Assembly: GCF_012932915.1 (NCBI RefSeq)
Contig: NZ_VCQU01000002.1
Location: 124,001 to 188,000, forward strand
Reading direction: 5' to 3'
Length of the DNA: 64,000 nucleotides
Source: Antrihabitans stalactiti
GTDB taxonomy: Bacteria > Actinomycetota > Actinomycetes > Mycobacteriales > Mycobacteriaceae
The notes under the pieces are model-generated. The model had not been told where the DNA came from and ran no database searches. It was given only the letters and a program-made list of their open reading frames with translations. This document shows positions 27,935 through 38,100 of the stretch, in pieces (position 1 is the stretch's first letter; every line of letters starts with the position of its first letter). Made by a program: the position numbers and the translations under genes.

Positions 27935-28933
27935 TCAGAGCCAGTCTCGACGCCGGAACATCACGTAGAGAGCAGCGACGATCAGAACGATGATCGTGGT
28001 ACTGGCGAGGAAGCCGGAGAATTGGTCGAAGCCGGGATAGGGAACGTTTTGACCGTAGAACCCAGTGACGGCGGTGGGCACCGCGATGATCGCAGCCCAG
28101 CCGGTCAACTTCTTCATCACCGTGTTGAGACGCATGTCCTGCAGGGAGAGGTTGGTTTCGAAGACCGCGGTGATCATGTCGCGCAACGCTTCGGTCCATT
28201 CCGAGACCCGCAGAACGTGGTCGTATAGATCGGCGAAGAGCGGATCCAATTCGGGCGCGATGTCGCCGTCGCGGCGACGGTGCTGAATCGTGTTGACGAC
28301 CTCGCGGACGGGAAGGACGACGCGGCGGAATTCGACCAGGTCCTTGCGGAGCCGGAACGTCCGTCGTTGCAGTCCGTGACCAGTGGTCGTGTCGAAGAGA
28401 TCATCTTCGAGTGCTTCGATGCCGTCGTCGAGGGCTTGGACCGCATCGAAGTGCCCGTCGACCACCACGTCGAGCAGACCGTGTACGAGGGCGCCGACAC
28501 CGTGCTGCAGGGAGTCCAGATCGGCCCAGCGCGCAGTAACGGTATCGAAGTCGAAGTACGGGGAGAGCCGCACTGTGATCAACGCACGGGGAAGCACGAA
28601 CGCCGAGATGCGGTGCGTCGAAAGCATTCCCGAGTCGGTCTCGGTAGTTGCGTCCTGATCGATCTGCACGGCGTAGACGGTAAAGAAGGTGTGGGTCGAG
28701 TACGACGATGCCTTGACGCGTTCTGCGTCGGCGACGGCGTCTTCGACAGCCCACACGTTGAGGCCTAGCTCGTCGGCGAGGCGGGTCAACACCTCATGGT
28801 CTGGTTCGTAGAGGTCGACCCAGACCAATACGTCCTCCTGTTGCAGGTAGTCCGAAATCTTGTCGAACTCGAATTCGTCCTGGCGGGTACCGGATCGCCA
28901 TACCTGACCTCGCACACTGCTCTGAGCGTCCAT
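27935..28933 (-). CDS. corA: CorA-family Mg2+/Co2+ transporter
   Basis: 332 residues. A cytoplasmic alpha/beta domain and long helix lead to two C-terminal membrane spans. The loop motif reads TGFYGQNVPYPG where classical CorA has YGMN; GQN in place of GMN is common in actinobacterial relatives and may alter ion preference. The C-terminal RRRDWL is typical. Start ATG 28933. It stands alone, convergent to nothing nearby, with 176 bp to the divergent GGDEF-EAL gene. Confidence 0.92.
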   Translation of the reverse strand: MDAQSSVRGQVWRSGTRQDEFEFDKISDYLQQEDVLVWVDLYEPDHEVLTRLADELGLNVWAVEDAVADAERVKASSYSTHTFFTVYAVQIDQDATTETDSGMLSTHRISAFVLPRALITVRLSPYFDFDTVTARWADLDSLQHGVGALVHGLLDVVVDGHFDAVQALDDGIEALEDDLFDTTTGHGLQRRTFRLRKDLVEFRRVVLPVREVVNTIQHRRRDGDIAPELDPLFADLYDHVLRVSEWTEALRDMITAVFETNLSLQDMRLNTVMKKLTGWAAIIAVPTAVTGFYGQNVPYPGFDQFSGFLASTTIIVLIVAALYVMFRRRDWL

Positions 28934-29109
28934 GCCGGATATGTTGCCGGTCGTTCGAAATTCGGGATACGTGGGTCGACTGGCTGCAAGTCCTGTGCTC
29001 CCGGCGAAGACGGATTGCTCGCGAGCTACCAGACCGTGCTTGCTGCTGAATCGTAAATATCGGACTGCGAGATCGCCGGCTCGCGGGGGCTAGCTGGTTA
29101 GGGTGCAGC

Positions 29110-30867
29110 ATGCAACGCACATCGTGGTGGGCTCCGCGAGGTCCCGGCGTGGGGCCGGTGTACACCAGCCGGGACCTGATGGGCCGGACGACTGCGGGAT
29201 TCTTCGTCGTAACCGGTCTGGCCGGTGTCGTCTTCGGATTGTCGATACCGAGTCCATGCTCGAACCGACTCGTCTTTCTCGGCGGTGCCGCGTTCGCGAT
29301 CGCGACGGGGCTCGGCGTGTACGTGATGCGGTCACGACTGTCGTCGAAGATGCACGTGGGGTTCATCGCGGTCGCGATTGCCAGCGTGACGATGCTGATC
29401 GGACAGTCCCCGTCAGTGGCCGGCGATGTGGCCGTTGCTGCGCTGTATACCTGCATCGCCTGTCATGCCGCCCTGGCATTTCCGTGGCGAACAGCGACGG
29501 TGCTCACCGTTATCGTGGTCGTGGCTTGTCTGGTCGCCGGCGTCGTCGATAGCGACATGCCCTGGTGGTCGACGATTCCAGTCGCGACCGCCGCCGGGCT
29601 CATCGGTGCTTCGGTGATCGCGCTCAATCTCGTTGCGAACCAGGCGATTCTCGACCCGCTGACCGGCCTGCTCAACCGACGCGGCTTCGACCGCGCCATG
29701 TACGTCGAGATGGGTAAAGCTGCCGCATCCGGCGACCCGTTGACCCTCGTGCTGTTCGATCTCGACCGTTTCAAATCGGTCAACGACCATCTCGGCCACA
29801 CCAGTGGTGACCAACTCCTGCAAGATGTCGCGACCGCCTGGCGCGCCGAACTCCCGAGCGCCCAAGGATCACTGTCGCGCTACGGCGGCGATGAGTTCGC
29901 GCTGCTGCTCCCGCGCACCTCCGAAATCGCCGCGATCGCGATGGCGGACAGGCTCCGCGCCGTTGCTCCGACCCCAAGCTCGGCGGGCATCACCAGCTGG
30001 CGCCACGGTGACACCGTGTCGTTGTTCGTCGGTCGGGCCGACATCGGGCTTTATCGAGCCAAGAACACCGGACGCGAACGCACTGTCGTGGAGTCCGCGG
30101 AACGGCCCGCCATCGTGGAAGCACTCCGGGCGGCAATCGAACAGCGTGCGCTCACCGTGGCGTTCCAACCGATCGTCGACATATCAGGAGCCGGTGCGGT
30201 CGCGGTGGCCGTCGAGGCTCTGGTCCGCTGGCCCGACCTCCACACACCCGACATCAGCCCTGAGGGGCTCGTCCGCATCGCCGAGAACAACGACCTCATC
30301 TCTGGACTCGGCTTGCTTGTCCTCGAGCTTGCCTGCACCCAGATCCAGCAGCTGGCCGCCACCAACTGCGATCGTCGGCTCGACCTGCACGTCAACGTGT
30401 CCGGTACCGAACTTACCGATCACTCTTACGTCGACCTGGTTCTCGACACTCTGACCCGCACGGGTTGGCCCGCGCATCGGCTCGTCCTGGAAGTCACCGA
30501 GACCGATCTCGCCGCAGACTCGCCGGCTGCAGCACGAGCCCTGCACACCCTGCGTCAGCAAGGAATCCGTGTCGCGGTCGACGACTTCGGCTCCGGCTAT
30601 TCTTCGCTGACCAGAATCGCCACCCTGCCCTGCGACATCCTCAAAGTCGACCGCGCAATCGTTGCCGACACGACATCCGCGGTTCCGCTGCTCAATGCCG
30701 TCACCGCCATCGCTGCCGCTTTCGCCCTCGAGGTCATCGTGGAAGGAGTGGAAACCTCCGAACAGGTCGACCTGCTCGCATCCCACGGCATCGCACTCGG
30801 CCAAGGCTTCTACTACGCGCGTCCGCAACCCGTAAACGACTTGCACATTTCCCTCGCCAACGGATGA
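29110..30867 (+). CDS. Membrane GGDEF-EAL protein (c-di-GMP synthesis/breakdown)
   Basis: 585 residues. Five or six membrane spans (about 30-175) precede a GGDEF domain starting ILDPLTGLLNRRGFDR, with the signature intact at 259-263 (RYGGDEF). No RxxD inhibitory site lies upstream. The EAL domain (about 335-580) keeps E369-A-L, VNVSG, EVTETDL, DDFGSGYSS, KVDR, EGVET and GQGF, so both cyclase and phosphodiesterase activities are possible. The layout resembles M. tuberculosis/M. smegmatis DcpA-type proteins, though without GAF. ATG 29110 is the longest start; ATG at residue 24 is an alternative. Confidence 0.92.
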   Translation: MQRTSWWAPRGPGVGPVYTSRDLMGRTTAGFFVVTGLAGVVFGLSIPSPCSNRLVFLGGAAFAIATGLGVYVMRSRLSSKMHVGFIAVAIASVTMLIGQSPSVAGDVAVAALYTCIACHAALAFPWRTATVLTVIVVVACLVAGVVDSDMPWWSTIPVATAAGLIGASVIALNLVANQAILDPLTGLLNRRGFDRAMYVEMGKAAASGDPLTLVLFDLDRFKSVNDHLGHTSGDQLLQDVATAWRAELPSAQGSLSRYGGDEFALLLPRTSEIAAIAMADRLRAVAPTPSSAGITSWRHGDTVSLFVGRADIGLYRAKNTGRERTVVESAERPAIVEALRAAIEQRALTVAFQPIVDISGAGAVAVAVEALVRWPDLHTPDISPEGLVRIAENNDLISGLGLLVLELACTQIQQLAATNCDRRLDLHVNVSGTELTDHSYVDLVLDTLTRTGWPAHRLVLEVTETDLAADSPAAARALHTLRQQGIRVAVDDFGSGYSSLTRIATLPCDILKVDRAIVADTTSAVPLLNAVTAIAAAFALEVIVEGVETSEQVDLLASHGIALGQGFYYARPQPVNDLHISLANG

Positions 30868-31082
30868 AGCCGCGAACCCCGGCGGTCCAAACAGCAGAGC
30901 GATCGACCGGCGCGACCGCGCTGGGCACGAAGCAACGACTTGATGAACAAAGCCGCACTTCCATGTCGCCGGGCAGACCCGATGGTTCAATTGACAGCCA
31001 ATCGGGCAACGGGCTGGAACGGAACCGACCAATCGTCAGTGTTGCCCCGCCAGGTTATTTCGGTTTGTCGGCGGAGGTCCGA

Positions 31083-31649
31083 ATGATATTGCGGTCGAAG
31101 CTTTTTGCCGTCGCGAGCGTTTTCGCCGCCTCGGCTGTCGCGGTGGCATGTGGGCAAGATGCGAGTCGCAACGCCGATACCGCGGTTGCGGCGACAACTC
31201 AGGCGAGTTCGCCTGCCACGTCGACCGCTGTGCAGACCGAGACGGTGGACGCTGGCAGCGCCTGCAATCTGGTTCCGCGAGATGAGGTCGCGACCGTACT
31301 CGGGCCAAACACGATCGTCGCTTTGAGTGCCACCCCGCGCTGCCGTTACGAGGCTGGTGACAAGACCCTTGCGATCGAGAGCGGCGCGCTGACGAGCGGA
31401 TACGACAACCTCGAGGACTATAAATCGTTCAACAGTGGGTTTGCCTTCGAGGAACCCGTTCCCGGCATCGGTGATGCCGCGTTCTTCAGCCACGTGTCCT
31501 CAGAACTGTCGTTCGTCAAGGGTGACAAATTGGTGACGCTGCAAGTCCACCTGGACGCCGAATCCGAAGACTACAACGCTGCGTCAGACAAGAACGAGGA
31601 ACTTACCGCGTTGACCAGCTGGGGCAAGTCTGCCGCAGCCCGGTTATGA
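31083..31649 (+). CDS. Secreted lipoprotein, DUF3558-like
   Basis: 188 residues. A lipoprotein signal ends in ASAVAVAC (Cys about 23), then a Ser/Thr/Ala-rich linker and a globular domain starting SACNLVPRDEVATVLGPN with PRCRYEAGD, the pattern of DUF3558 lipoproteins of mycolic-acid bacteria. ATG 31083 follows GGAGG. Function unknown; surface-anchored. Confidence 0.8.
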   Translation: MILRSKLFAVASVFAASAVAVACGQDASRNADTAVAATTQASSPATSTAVQTETVDAGSACNLVPRDEVATVLGPNTIVALSATPRCRYEAGDKTLAIESGALTSGYDNLEDYKSFNSGFAFEEPVPGIGDAAFFSHVSSELSFVKGDKLVTLQVHLDAESEDYNAASDKNEELTALTSWGKSAAARL

Positions 31650-31680
31650 CGCGCGAGCAGGCACACCATCACCCGGGATT

Positions 31681-32031
31681 CGTGCCCGGTCGCCGCGTGC
31701 GCGGATTCTCGTCATCGACTACCTCGCGGGGATGTCTCCGAATTCGTTGTGCGGAGCCGCGAACTTCATGACCGATCCCGACCTCGGCTGGATCGGTGAG
31801 AAGTTGATCGAGCTCAATGACATGGTGCGTCGTGCTGCCGCGGCCGGTGGCGTCGAATTCGTCGATACCTACAGTTCGAGCGTCGGCCACGACGTGTGCC
31901 AGGCGCCAGGAGTCCGCTGGGTGGAGGGCACCTCGCCCTTCGCGCCGCAGGGAGTCGCGATTCCGTTCCATCCCAACCAGTTCGGCGCTGATCACCAGGC
32001 TCTCGTGGTCAAGCAGGCGCTCGGCATCTGA
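31681..32031 (+). pseudogene. SGNH/GDSL hydrolase remnant (C-terminal part only)
   Basis: The frame RARSPRARILVIDYLAGMSPN ... ADHQALVVKQALGI is the C-terminal half of a secreted SGNH esterase. It keeps the region FVDTYSSSVGHDVC, RWVEG and the catalytic-type HPN (FHPNQFGADHQ). The N-terminal half with GDS and the signal peptide is missing: upstream the frame runs into the lipoprotein gene. ATG 31732 could start a 99-residue peptide, but it would lack the nucleophile. A truncated, non-functional copy is most likely. Confidence 0.65.
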
Positions 32032-32216
32032 TCGCGCGAGAGTTTGCCTGGTCGTTTCGAATGGCAAACATTTTCGCCAATGGGATCGTGAACGCTCCGC
32101 CGCCGGTGTCGGCGGCACAGCGACCCTGGAAACAGGATTTTCAACGTCGATCCGCGCGGCTGCCGAAAGTGAGACAGTGGCTTCAATGGTGGTCGCATTT
32201 CAGCGAAGGAGGTTGG

Positions 32217-32600
32217 ATGAACCTCGAGAAGGTGGTCTTCGGTTTCTTCGTGTTGCTGGCTGCGACACTGAATTTCGGGTTCTTCATCGGTGACATGTCG
32301 GATCCGGTACTGCACAACACCTATGAGCTGTTCGCTGCGCTCACGATCAGTCTGATTGCCACAGTGCTCAAGTTCGGCGACCGGACTCAGCTCGGGGCCG
32401 TGCACCTCGCGACCAGCTTGGTTGCCGATCTCCAGCTCGTCACCGCCGGCTTGGTCTGGGTATTCGCTGAGCAGATCAGCGGACACGGCATGACGGCTGG
32501 CTCGACGGCCAGCATGGTGTCGTTGTCAGGAGGGGCGCTGCTGGCCAACCTCGTGTCGGTGGTCCTACTGGTGTCCGAGACACTGACGTTTCGCCGCTGA
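32217..32600 (+). CDS. DUF6394-like small membrane protein
   Basis: 127 residues, four membrane spans, starting MNLEKVVFGFFVLLAATLNFGFF at an ideal AAGGAGG site before ATG 32217 (the frame is open from 32061 but unsupported). I associate this pattern with DUF6394, which is often encoded beside potassium channels. Here the channel gene starts 15 bp downstream, so an auxiliary or modulatory role in the same complex is likely but unproven. Confidence 0.78.
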   Translation: MNLEKVVFGFFVLLAATLNFGFFIGDMSDPVLHNTYELFAALTISLIATVLKFGDRTQLGAVHLATSLVADLQLVTAGLVWVFAEQISGHGMTAGSTASMVSLSGGALLANLVSVVLLVSETLTFRR

Positions 32601-32615
32601 AGCGGAGCTGCGACG

Positions 32616-34415
32616 ATGGCCAACCCGCTGCTGATCGCGCTCCGACAACTCGGCGCTCGCAAAGGTTTGCCGCCACCGTCGGCGGCGGCGGAGCTGGAGT
32701 TCGCCCCACCCTCCGCCGCGATCTTCCTGGTTATGCGCCGCCTTCGGGCGCCCCTGATCAGCTTGATCGTGCTGTTCGCGATCAGCGTGGTCGGCCTGGC
32801 GCTCGTTCCCGGTGAAGATCCGGCAGGCAACCAGTACCACCTGACGCTGTTCGATTCCTTCTACGTGATCAGCTACACGGCGACAACTATCGGGTTCGGC
32901 GAACTGCCCTACGCGTTCACGACCGGGCAGCGCCTGTGGTTGACAATTTCGATCTATCTATCCGTCGTCGGCTGGGCGTACGCGATCGGTTCGATGTTGA
33001 CGATGCTGGGCGACCAGTCGTTCCGCCGCGCTGTGGCGCTGCAGCGATTTGCACGGAAAGTTTCCAGGCTCCGCGAGCCGTTCTTGTTGCTTGCCGGCTA
33101 CGGACAGGCTGGTCGGCTCTTGGTCAAGGCGTTCGACGAGCTGGGCCAGCGAGTCGTGGTTCTCGACAAATCCGACGAACGAATCGAGGCACTCGATCTC
33201 GAACCGCTGCACGCGGACATCCCCGTGCTCGTTGCCGATGCCGCCAGTCCGCACCTGCTGACGCTGGCCGGCCTGGGTCATACGAATTGTGCTGGCGTCC
33301 TTGCGCTTACCGACAACGACGAGACCAATTTGACGATCTCGATGGCCGCCGCCCTGCTGCGCCCCGACCTGCCTGTGTTCGCTCGCACGGACTCGGTGAC
33401 CGTTGCAGATCGACTTCGCGCGTTCGGCACTCCGACGGTCGTGAATCCATTCGACCTGTTCGGCGACAACCTCCGGGTGGCTCTGCGCGCGCCGGCGACC
33501 TATCAACTGCTGGAATGGCTCGAAGCCGGGCCAGGTGCCCAGCTGCCGCAAAGGGGAAAGCTCCCACCAGAGGGGCGCTGGGTGATGTGCGGTTACGGCC
33601 GATTCGGCCGCGAACTGACGGCGGACCTGCGTGCAGCCGGATTGGACGTCACCGTGATCGAGTCGAGAGGAATGCACGACGACGTCATCGAGGGAGACGC
33701 GTCCGAACTCGGCGTACTGGAGCAGGCCAGCCTGGACACCGCGATCGGCTTGGTCGCGGGAACGGACAACGACACGACGAATCTGTCAATCCTCGCCAAT
33801 GCTCAGCAGCTGAACCCGAACCTCTTCCTTGCCGCGAGACAAAATCGGCGGTCGAACGCCGCATTGTTTCGGGCAATGAAAGTCGACGCGCTGCTTGTAC
33901 CGACCGAAGTGGTGGCCCGACAGGTGTATGCCCAGATCAGCACGCCGCTGCTGTGGCGATTTCTGCGCGAGGTGCCGGCGCGGGGCGACGATTGGGCCGC
34001 TGATCTGGTGGATCGGCTTCATACCCGCTGCGGCCGGGCCTTGCCCGCGCTGTGGAAGGTCACCTTGGACCGTGCGCACGCGCCCGCACTCGTCGACCTG
34101 TTGGACGAAGGCAGGGTCACCCTGGCTGGGCTGTTGCGCGATCCGGAGGACAGGTCACGGCAGTTGAGTGTCGTGCCCCTGTTGCTGGCACGTCAGGACC
34201 AGAATGTTGTATGTCCTGACGGCGAGTTCGTCCTCGCCGCCGGCGACGAATTGCTGTTCGCCGGTAACGGCCACACTCGACACGAACTGCTCCTCACGAT
34301 GGTGGCCGACTCGACTGCCTCCTACGTTCTGTTCGACCGGCATGTGCCGGCAGGTCTTCTGTGGCGGAAGTTGTCGGAACGGTTCGCGTCGGAGCCGAAA
34401 ACGCGCCCGACCTAG
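32616..34415 (+). CDS. Potassium channel with two TrkA-N (RCK) domains
   Basis: 599 residues. Two membrane spans (about 45-65 and 104-130) flank a pore with the filter TTIGFGE (residues 90-96), a variant of TVGYGD. Two Rossmann RCK domains follow: LLAGYGQAGRLLVKAF and VMCGYGRFGRELTADL. A C-terminal TrkA-C-like part ends the chain (VVCPDGEFVLAAGDELLFAG). Expected to be a ligand-gated K+ channel at the cytoplasmic membrane. Co-transcribed with the DUF6394-like gene. Confidence 0.9.
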   Translation: MANPLLIALRQLGARKGLPPPSAAAELEFAPPSAAIFLVMRRLRAPLISLIVLFAISVVGLALVPGEDPAGNQYHLTLFDSFYVISYTATTIGFGELPYAFTTGQRLWLTISIYLSVVGWAYAIGSMLTMLGDQSFRRAVALQRFARKVSRLREPFLLLAGYGQAGRLLVKAFDELGQRVVVLDKSDERIEALDLEPLHADIPVLVADAASPHLLTLAGLGHTNCAGVLALTDNDETNLTISMAAALLRPDLPVFARTDSVTVADRLRAFGTPTVVNPFDLFGDNLRVALRAPATYQLLEWLEAGPGAQLPQRGKLPPEGRWVMCGYGRFGRELTADLRAAGLDVTVIESRGMHDDVIEGDASELGVLEQASLDTAIGLVAGTDNDTTNLSILANAQQLNPNLFLAARQNRRSNAALFRAMKVDALLVPTEVVARQVYAQISTPLLWRFLREVPARGDDWAADLVDRLHTRCGRALPALWKVTLDRAHAPALVDLLDEGRVTLAGLLRDPEDRSRQLSVVPLLLARQDQNVVCPDGEFVLAAGDELLFAGNGHTRHELLLTMVADSTASYVLFDRHVPAGLLWRKLSERFASEPKTRPT

Positions 34416-34467
34416 ACGCAAAGTGTGGCGTGTGTCACATTTTGGCGGGTCGAAGCGATTAACAGAT

Positions 34468-35034
34468 ATGAATACGCGCACTCCAAGCGCGATGCGAAGC
34501 TTCTTGCTCGTCGCTCTCAGTCTCATCGTCGTGACCATCGGTGGTACCTCCGGAGTTGCCCGTGCGGCACCGTTGGATTACGGCAACGGATGTGCCCTCT
34601 ATCCGGACAACCGAGCCGCCACGGTGGACGCGCTCCGGTTTCGATGCTCACCCCAACAGGCGGCGCAAATCTATGCCGCGGCCAGTCCGGGCGCGGTGCC
34701 CACCGGTGTATTGAACGGCTGGGTCACCAGCCCGCCACCACTGGCCCTTCTCGCACCACCGTTCTGGATCGGCAAAACTTTCTACACCGGCCCCAATGGC
34801 GGCATGCTGCAGAACCGCCTTACCGGAGCCGGGTTCGAAGCCTGGCCGGCCTTCGTCTACATCGGTGCTTCCTGGGTCGATCAGCAACCAACTTGGGTAT
34901 TGGACTACGCACCGTCACCGACCCCGCCGGTTCACGACGAAATTCGGGAGATCACTCCTGGTGTGTGGTTCGGCTATTCCTACTGGCGCGGCATCTTCGC
35001 GAGCCCACAACTGCTCGCGTTTATCGTCGCCTGA
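34468..35034 (+). CDS. Secreted protein of unknown function
   Basis: 188 residues. A signal peptide (RSFLLVALSLIVVTIGG ... VARA|AP) and a mature part with GNGCALYPDNRAATVDALRFRCSP and repeated aromatic motifs (WIGKTFYTGPNGG, WPAFVYIGASWVDQQPTWVLDY). Two cysteines probably form a disulphide. ATG 34468 gives the longest product; ATG 34492 (MRSFLL) would also preserve the signal. Family not recognised. Confidence 0.7.
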   Translation: MNTRTPSAMRSFLLVALSLIVVTIGGTSGVARAAPLDYGNGCALYPDNRAATVDALRFRCSPQQAAQIYAAASPGAVPTGVLNGWVTSPPPLALLAPPFWIGKTFYTGPNGGMLQNRLTGAGFEAWPAFVYIGASWVDQQPTWVLDYAPSPTPPVHDEIREITPGVWFGYSYWRGIFASPQLLAFIVA

Positions 35035-35123
35035 CCATTCGAAAGGGCACAGACAGCATTCTCGGGCCGTCGCTGATCGGCGCAGCTATCGTATTGACCA
35101 GCGTGCGGACAGGCCGAGGAAGG

Positions 35124-38100
35124 GTGGCTGACGTGCCCCCTCAGCGCGGATCGGACGGGCCGGTGCTCGAGGACGGCCGGGTTCGGGTCTGGCGCACCGT
35201 CGAGCCCGATGTCGGTGTACTCATTCACAAAGAGGCGTTCGGCGAAGGGGCTTTGGAGCGGATCGCACATGAGGTGTCGGTCTTGCGCCGTCTACACGGA
35301 GTGCCGGGTGTACCCAGGTTGCTGCCGGTGCTCGACCCCTCAGGTCTGGTGGTTGCTGGGGTCGGCGGGCGTCGTTTGGCGGAGCTACTGGCCGAGCGTC
35401 GGTTGACCGCACGCGAGGTCGTTGCCGTGGGACACCGCTTGGCGTTGACCCTGGAGGCGGTGCACGAGGCAGGCGTCGCACACCACGGTTTGCAGCCTGG
35501 CAATGTTCTCGTGGCCGCGGACGGCAGCGTCGAGTTGGTCGACTTCGACCTCGCCACGATGATGGCTGATGTCCGCCCGGGCTTCACCCACCACCGCGAA
35601 ATTCTCGGCCCGCTGCCGTATCTGTCGCCCGAGCAGACCGGGCGAACGGGCTCTGTCGTCGACCGCCGCTCAGACCTGTACGCCGTCGGCGCAGTGCTGT
35701 ACGAGGCCGCGACCGGCCGGCCCCCGTTTCTCGAGGAAGACGCTTTCGAGTTGGTCCGGGAAATACTCACCCGTAAGCCCACACCCGTGACCGAGCTGGA
35801 CCCGACGCTGCCACCGATGTTGGACGCAGTGCTCGCCCGGCTGCTGGAGAAGGAGCCCGAGCGGCGCTACCAGTCAGCAGCGGGCCTCGCCCACGACCTT
35901 GCCCGGATCGCCGCCGACACGGCGGCGACCTTCACGCTGGGGGAGCGCGACTTCCCGAGCCGACTGTCCCCGCCCGCGCAGCTGGTCGGCAGGGACACCG
36001 AGATCGCGGTCCTGGCAGCGGCATTGGATGCCGTTGCCGACCCGATCGACGACAGCATCCGTGCCCGACGCACGGGCGGTGTTCTGTTGGTCAGCGGCCC
36101 TCCTGGCGTCGGCAAATCGACGTTGGTCAACACACTGCGTCCGCTGGTAACTCAGCGTGGCGGTTGGTTCGTCTCCGGCAAAGCCGACCAGGTCGTCCCG
36201 GACTCGACAGCGGGACTGCGCGAGGCCTTGCGCGGGCTCGCGCGACTGCTGCTGGCCGAGCCGACGGACGCGCTGGAGGCTCAGTCCCGCGAGCTCGGTC
36301 GACGGCTGCGGTCGAACGCCGCGGTTCTGGTCGCGATGGCCCCAGAGTTTGCGCAGGTACTCGGGGAGCCGGTAGTTGCCGGCGACCTGGACGAGCGCGA
36401 GCTCGAGGACCGCACCCGTCAGGCCGTCATCGATTTGCTACGGGCCATCGCCTCTCCTGGCCGTCCCGTCGTGCTCGTCCTCGACGACTTGCAGTGGGCG
36501 CCACCGGGTGCCCTGGAGATCCTCGACGCTATCGCGAATGCCCAAGCGGTGGAGGGCTTGCTGCTGGTCGGCACCTACCGGGACTCCGACGTCGACCCGC
36601 GGCTCGCGACAATGCTGGCCCGCTGGGAGCGGCTGGGTGTCGGACAGCGGACCGTGCGGCTCGCGCCGCTCGACGTCGAACACCTCGCGCTCCTGCTCGG
36701 GCACATTCTGCGGATCCCCCTGGAGCACGCCGCGGGGCTGGCACACATCGTCCGAGAACGGACCGGGGGCAACCCTTTCGACACGATCGAGCTACTGAAC
36801 TCCCTACGGGAACAGGGCGCTCTGGCGCTCGGGGATGACGGCTGGACCTGGGATGCGGACGCGGTCCGGCAGCACGTCGGGCACAACGACGTCGGACACA
36901 GTGACGTGGTCGCGCTGCTCACCACCCGGATCGAGAACCTCGGGCCGGACGCAGTCCGCGTGCTCGGTGCAATGGCCTGCCTCGGCGCGGAGGTATCAGG
37001 GACCGATCTCGCGATCGCCTGTGGCATGCCGTTCGATCAGCTCGTCACCGTCCTGACCAAGCCGTTGGCGGCGGGCCTGGTGACGCCGGTGCGGCACGGC
37101 GGGCTCGCGACGGACGCGGTGGTCGGGCAGCTGCGATTCCGGCACGGGCGCGTTCAGCAGGCCGCTTTCGAGCGGTTGGGTGCCGAAGCGCGACGGCGGT
37201 TCCAGGCGGAGATGGGCTGGCGGCTGGCTGCGGCAGGGCGGGACCTGCTCGCTGCTCGACTACTGCTCGCAGCGAGTGTCGCGCCGCAGGATCGGACGCA
37301 ACGCAGGCTCGTCGTACGGCTCTATCGTGCCGCCGCCGACGACGAGCGGCGGCGGACCGAGTTCACCGCCACTGAACAATTTCTCGCCGCTGCGGCGAAC
37401 ATTCTGCGGGACGAGCCGACGGCGGCGCGCGAGCATTTCGCGGTGGAATCCGAGCGTCACCAGGCGTTGTACCAGCTGGGACGGCTCGACGAGGCGGACA
37501 GCCTGTACGAGTCACTGTGCGTGCTGACCGGCGACGCAGGTGAGCTTGCTCAGGTCACCGCCACCCAAGTGGCCTCGTTGACCAACAGGCAGCTGTCCAC
37601 GGCCGCCGTGGAGCTCGGGTTGCTCTTCTTGGCACGGCTGGGGGTGCGGTACCCGGAGCACGATGCGGAGGCGGAGGTCGTCCGCGGGCTGACGGACGTC
37701 GTTGCGTGGACCAACGAGCTCGATCCGAAACTCTTCGCAGGCGGCCCAGCGCTGACCGACCCGGCCGTCTCGGCGCTCGTCGCGGTGATGGCTCGGCTCA
37801 GCCCAGCGGGCTTCTTCGCCGCGCCGTTGGTATCCGGGTGGCTGGTAACCCAGGCTAAGCGACTGTGGGAGGAGCACGGCCCGAGCAGCGACCTGATGGC
37901 GGTGCTGGGGCACGGTCCAGTGGCGTTCGTCGCCCTACTCGACGAGTACCGCGCGGGCGAGCGCCTGCTCACCTACCTCATCGCCACCGGGGAGGCCCAC
38001 GGCTGGGAACGAGCAGTCGCCTACACGGAGTTCCTCTACGCAGTGTCCAGCGCGCATTGGTTCGAGCCACTCGACGCATGCGTCGCCGTCGCAAAGCAGG

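Noticed and set aside
34425-35123. Upstream extension of the giant signalling protein
   Set aside because: Out of frame with, and overlapping, a good secreted-protein gene; the kinase-like domain starts only after GTG 35124, which has a ribosome site.
36871-36906. Tandem-repeat-like stretch in the giant gene
   Set aside because: Encodes VGHNDVGHSDV inside the ATPase region; a two-unit coding repeat, too short to treat as a separate element.
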